Origin: Acidobacteriota bacterium
GTDB lineage: Bacteria; Acidobacteriota; Terriglobia; Bryobacterales; Bryobacteraceae
DNA: 64,000 nucleotides
Direction: 5' to 3'
Assembly: GCA_016871155.1 (NCBI GenBank)
Contig: VFZO01000001.1
Coordinates: forward strand, 32,834 to 96,833
Part shown: one piece after another, positions 62,683 to 64,000 of the stretch
Layout: each line of letters starts with the position of its first letter
Numbering within the stretch: position 1 is the stretch's first letter
Notes under the pieces: model-generated
What the model was told of the DNA's origin: nothing
Database searches by the model: none
What the model saw: only the letters and a program-made list of their open reading frames with translations
Translations under genes and position numbers: made by a program

Positions 62683-62688
62683 ATTGTA
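62683..62688 (-). promoter_or_regulatory. -10 box TACAAT of the NHL gene, near-leaderless
   Basis: TACAAT (62688-62683) ends 9 nt before ATG 62673, with no Shine-Dalgarno and no clear -35. Confidence 0.35.
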
Positions 62689-62722
62689 TACACTTCGCGG
62701 GAGCGTTGTTGCGCGCGGCGAT

Positions 62723-63181
62723 TTACCCTCCCGCCGATGCGGAGCGGGCTTGGAGCCGTGGCGGAAGCCCGCAGCTACTGCGGCGAATCAGTACGGCGCG
62801 CCGGATTCTTTCGAAGCCCCTGCCGTCTCGGACTGCGCATTCGGTAAGCCGCACAACCACCCACCCTTGGCGCCTCAGGTGCCGGGAAACGCTTTGGTCC
62901 CTTCGCCGGTTCGATTCGATTTTTTGACGCCAGAACTCCGCATTCGACTTTGGAAGCGCTTTGCAGGGGCACCCGTGCCAGAAGCATCCATCCACGAACA
63001 CCGCGACCTTAATCGACGGCCATGCGAAGTCGGGGCGGCCTTTCACCGGCCAGTGTTTTCGGTAACCCTTCAATCCGTTCTCCCATAGCCACCTGCCCAC
63101 CACGCGTTCCGTCGATTTGTTTTCCCGGCTTCGCACCGAAGCCATGATCGCCGAGCGAACCTCCGGGGATACGTGGTCCAT
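62723..63181 (-). CDS. vsr: Very short patch repair endonuclease
   Basis: 152 residues from ATG 63181. It opens MDHVSPEVRSAIMASVRSRENKST, then YRKHWPVKGRPDFAWPSIKVAVFVDGCFWHGCP (catalytic Asp and zinc-site Cys/His), ALPKSNAEFWRQKIESN and RRRDQSVSRHLRRQGWVVVRLTE. Vsr nicks at T:G mismatches created by deamination of methylcytosine next to Dcm-type methylation. It almost always accompanies a cytosine-5 methyltransferase. 2 bp after the upstream endonuclease-like gene. Confidence 0.95.
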   Translation of the reverse strand: MDHVSPEVRSAIMASVRSRENKSTERVVGRWLWENGLKGYRKHWPVKGRPDFAWPSIKVAVFVDGCFWHGCPCKALPKSNAEFWRQKIESNRRRDQSVSRHLRRQGWVVVRLTECAVRDGRGFERIRRAVLIRRSSCGLPPRLQARSASAGG

Positions 63182-63183
63182 GG

Positions 63184-63969
63184 CTAGGGCGCTCCATGGT
63201 CGCGATTGTCGTCCGGTCCGATCTCTCTGGCCGGGACGAGTTGATAGTGACGCTCCTCCACGACTCTTATCGCGCCCTCCGCCTCCACGAGTTCGAAAAG
63301 GGCGATCACTCCGTTCGGTAGAAACTGGGCGGAAACCGGCCGGCACACCAGGTGCGGAAATTTCTCCGCACAACAGGCGATGTCTTGCTTCGTCTGGGTC
63401 GCCCCTAGTTTGTCCGTCCCGCCCTTGGCTTGAACTGGGATCACGAACTGGCGGCCGGTCTTGTTCACGCCGACATAAAGCTCGTCGACCTCAATCTGTC
63501 CAAGACCCTTGACCGTGGTTCGAAGATGATTTTGGAGCGAGTATGCCGCCACGCCGAGAAAGATGTCGATCAGCCGGTTGTATCGCACCTTTGCGAGCAA
63601 CGCCTGCTCGTCGCCGAGTGAGTGTGCCGTGATGATCTCCGGCGTGGCGTCCGGAATCTTGATCGCCATGAGCTCGCTCCGGGGAATGATTCGGTTAATC
63701 GCGTTCAGGGTGAATCTATATTTCGCCTTGCCAGCGAGTTCGATGGTCCACTCCTCACCTGGCGGAGCCGTCTTAAGGACCTCGACCGGAAGGGCCACCC
63801 GGAATCGAAACGAATAGAGGATATCTCCGGGATTGCTCGGCAACTCTATACCGAGACGTCCAGCCGTCTTTACAAGTTCTTCTCTTGAGAATTCGAAGCT
63901 CCGAACCCACATTTCCGTTTTGAGCCGCGCGTGCGAATCTCCCGGATGCTCGTCCGCATCAATATCCAT
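63184..63969 (-). CDS. Probable restriction endonuclease (PD-(D/E)xK-like), partner of Vsr
   Basis: 261 residues from ATG 63969; the frame stays open to the window edge, so the true start may lie beyond it. The block IEVDELYVGVNKTGRQFVIPVQAKGG has the form of a variant PD-(D/E)xK active site (Asp, then Gln-Ala-Lys). Other parts: AINRIIPRSELMAIKIPDATPEIITAH, FPHLVCRPVSAQF, EERHYQLVP. I recognise it as the kind of protein found next to vsr and dcm genes. It is co-directional with vsr, 2 bp apart. Specificity cannot be predicted. Confidence 0.7.
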   Translation of the reverse strand: MDIDADEHPGDSHARLKTEMWVRSFEFSREELVKTAGRLGIELPSNPGDILYSFRFRVALPVEVLKTAPPGEEWTIELAGKAKYRFTLNAINRIIPRSELMAIKIPDATPEIITAHSLGDEQALLAKVRYNRLIDIFLGVAAYSLQNHLRTTVKGLGQIEVDELYVGVNKTGRQFVIPVQAKGGTDKLGATQTKQDIACCAEKFPHLVCRPVSAQFLPNGVIALFELVEAEGAIRVVEERHYQLVPAREIGPDDNRDHGAP

Positions 63970-64000
63970 AGGGGTTTGAAGGCAGCGAAGACCCCTGCGG

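Overview
The window looks like a chromosomal segment of an Acidobacteriota bacterium of the Solibacter/Bryobacter type (class Terriglobia). This is inferred from gene content: large Oar-like TonB-dependent-receptor-type barrels with N-terminal carboxypeptidase-regulatory domains, the DUF1549/DUF1553 cytochrome plus DUF1501 pair, DUF1080, Tat-exported oxidoreductases, sulfatases with a formylglycine-generating enzyme, NHL/SMP-30 propellers and a giant Ser/Thr kinase. The DNA is GC-rich throughout. I saw no rRNA, tRNA, CRISPR array, IS element or prophage. Genes are dense, with many ATGA or TAATG overlaps.

Layout. 1-7.1 kb: the 3' end of a paiB-like gene, a secreted DUF1080 protein coupled to a Tat aldo/keto reductase, an Ig-like lipoprotein, an NTF2-like protein, an SMP-30 lactonase, a barrel protein and a VOC protein. 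7.1-12.7 kb: a nitrogen-control operon amtB-glnB-glnD with a divergent porin that ends in a clear intrinsic terminator. 12.7-18.7 kb: a histidine kinase coupled to a glycosidase-like lipoprotein; divergent to it an ECF sigma/anti-sigma pair, rsmA (ksgA) and a NodU-type carbamoyltransferase. 18.7-24.1 kb: a Tat metallophosphoesterase, a cytochrome c/copper monooxygenase-like protein, a conserved unknown and an ABC exporter whose permease has a frameshift at a G8 run. 24.1-34 kb: two large TonB-type receptors flanking a PadR/membrane-protein unit and a PQQ-like propeller. 34-39.1 kb: a sulfatase island (sulfatase, parvulin, FGE, PilZ, sulfatase). 39.1-42.5 kb: an M16 protease and a small barrel. 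42.5-50.7 kb: a 463-bp repeat-rich intergenic region, a giant membrane Ser/Thr kinase, a pseudocaspase/pseudo-FGE protein, an isopropylmalate-dehydrogenase-like enzyme and an amidohydrolase. 50.7-55.2 kb: an exported methyltransferase, a ferredoxin, and a thioredoxin/small-ORF/dinG/queD operon. 55.2-59.6 kb: the DUF1549/1553-DUF1501 pair. 59.6-62.7 kb: an NHL protein, a stand-alone B12-binding domain, a NYN-LOTUS RNase-like protein and RidA. 62.7-64 kb: vsr and a probable restriction endonuclease, suggesting a cytosine-5 methyltransferase gene just beyond the right edge.

Most interesting points: (1) the kinase plus secreted pseudocaspase-FGE pair, in which both enzyme-like domains have lost their catalytic residues; (2) a parvulin placed between a sulfatase and its FGE in one operon; (3) a recurring TAnnnT-like -10 box 6-9 nt before start codons that lack a Shine-Dalgarno, implying widespread leaderless mRNAs; (4) rsmA with no ATG/GTG/TTG before its conserved N-terminus; (5) the G8 frameshift in the ABC permease; (6) a perfect 10-bp inverted repeat that brackets the start codon of the aldo/keto reductase.
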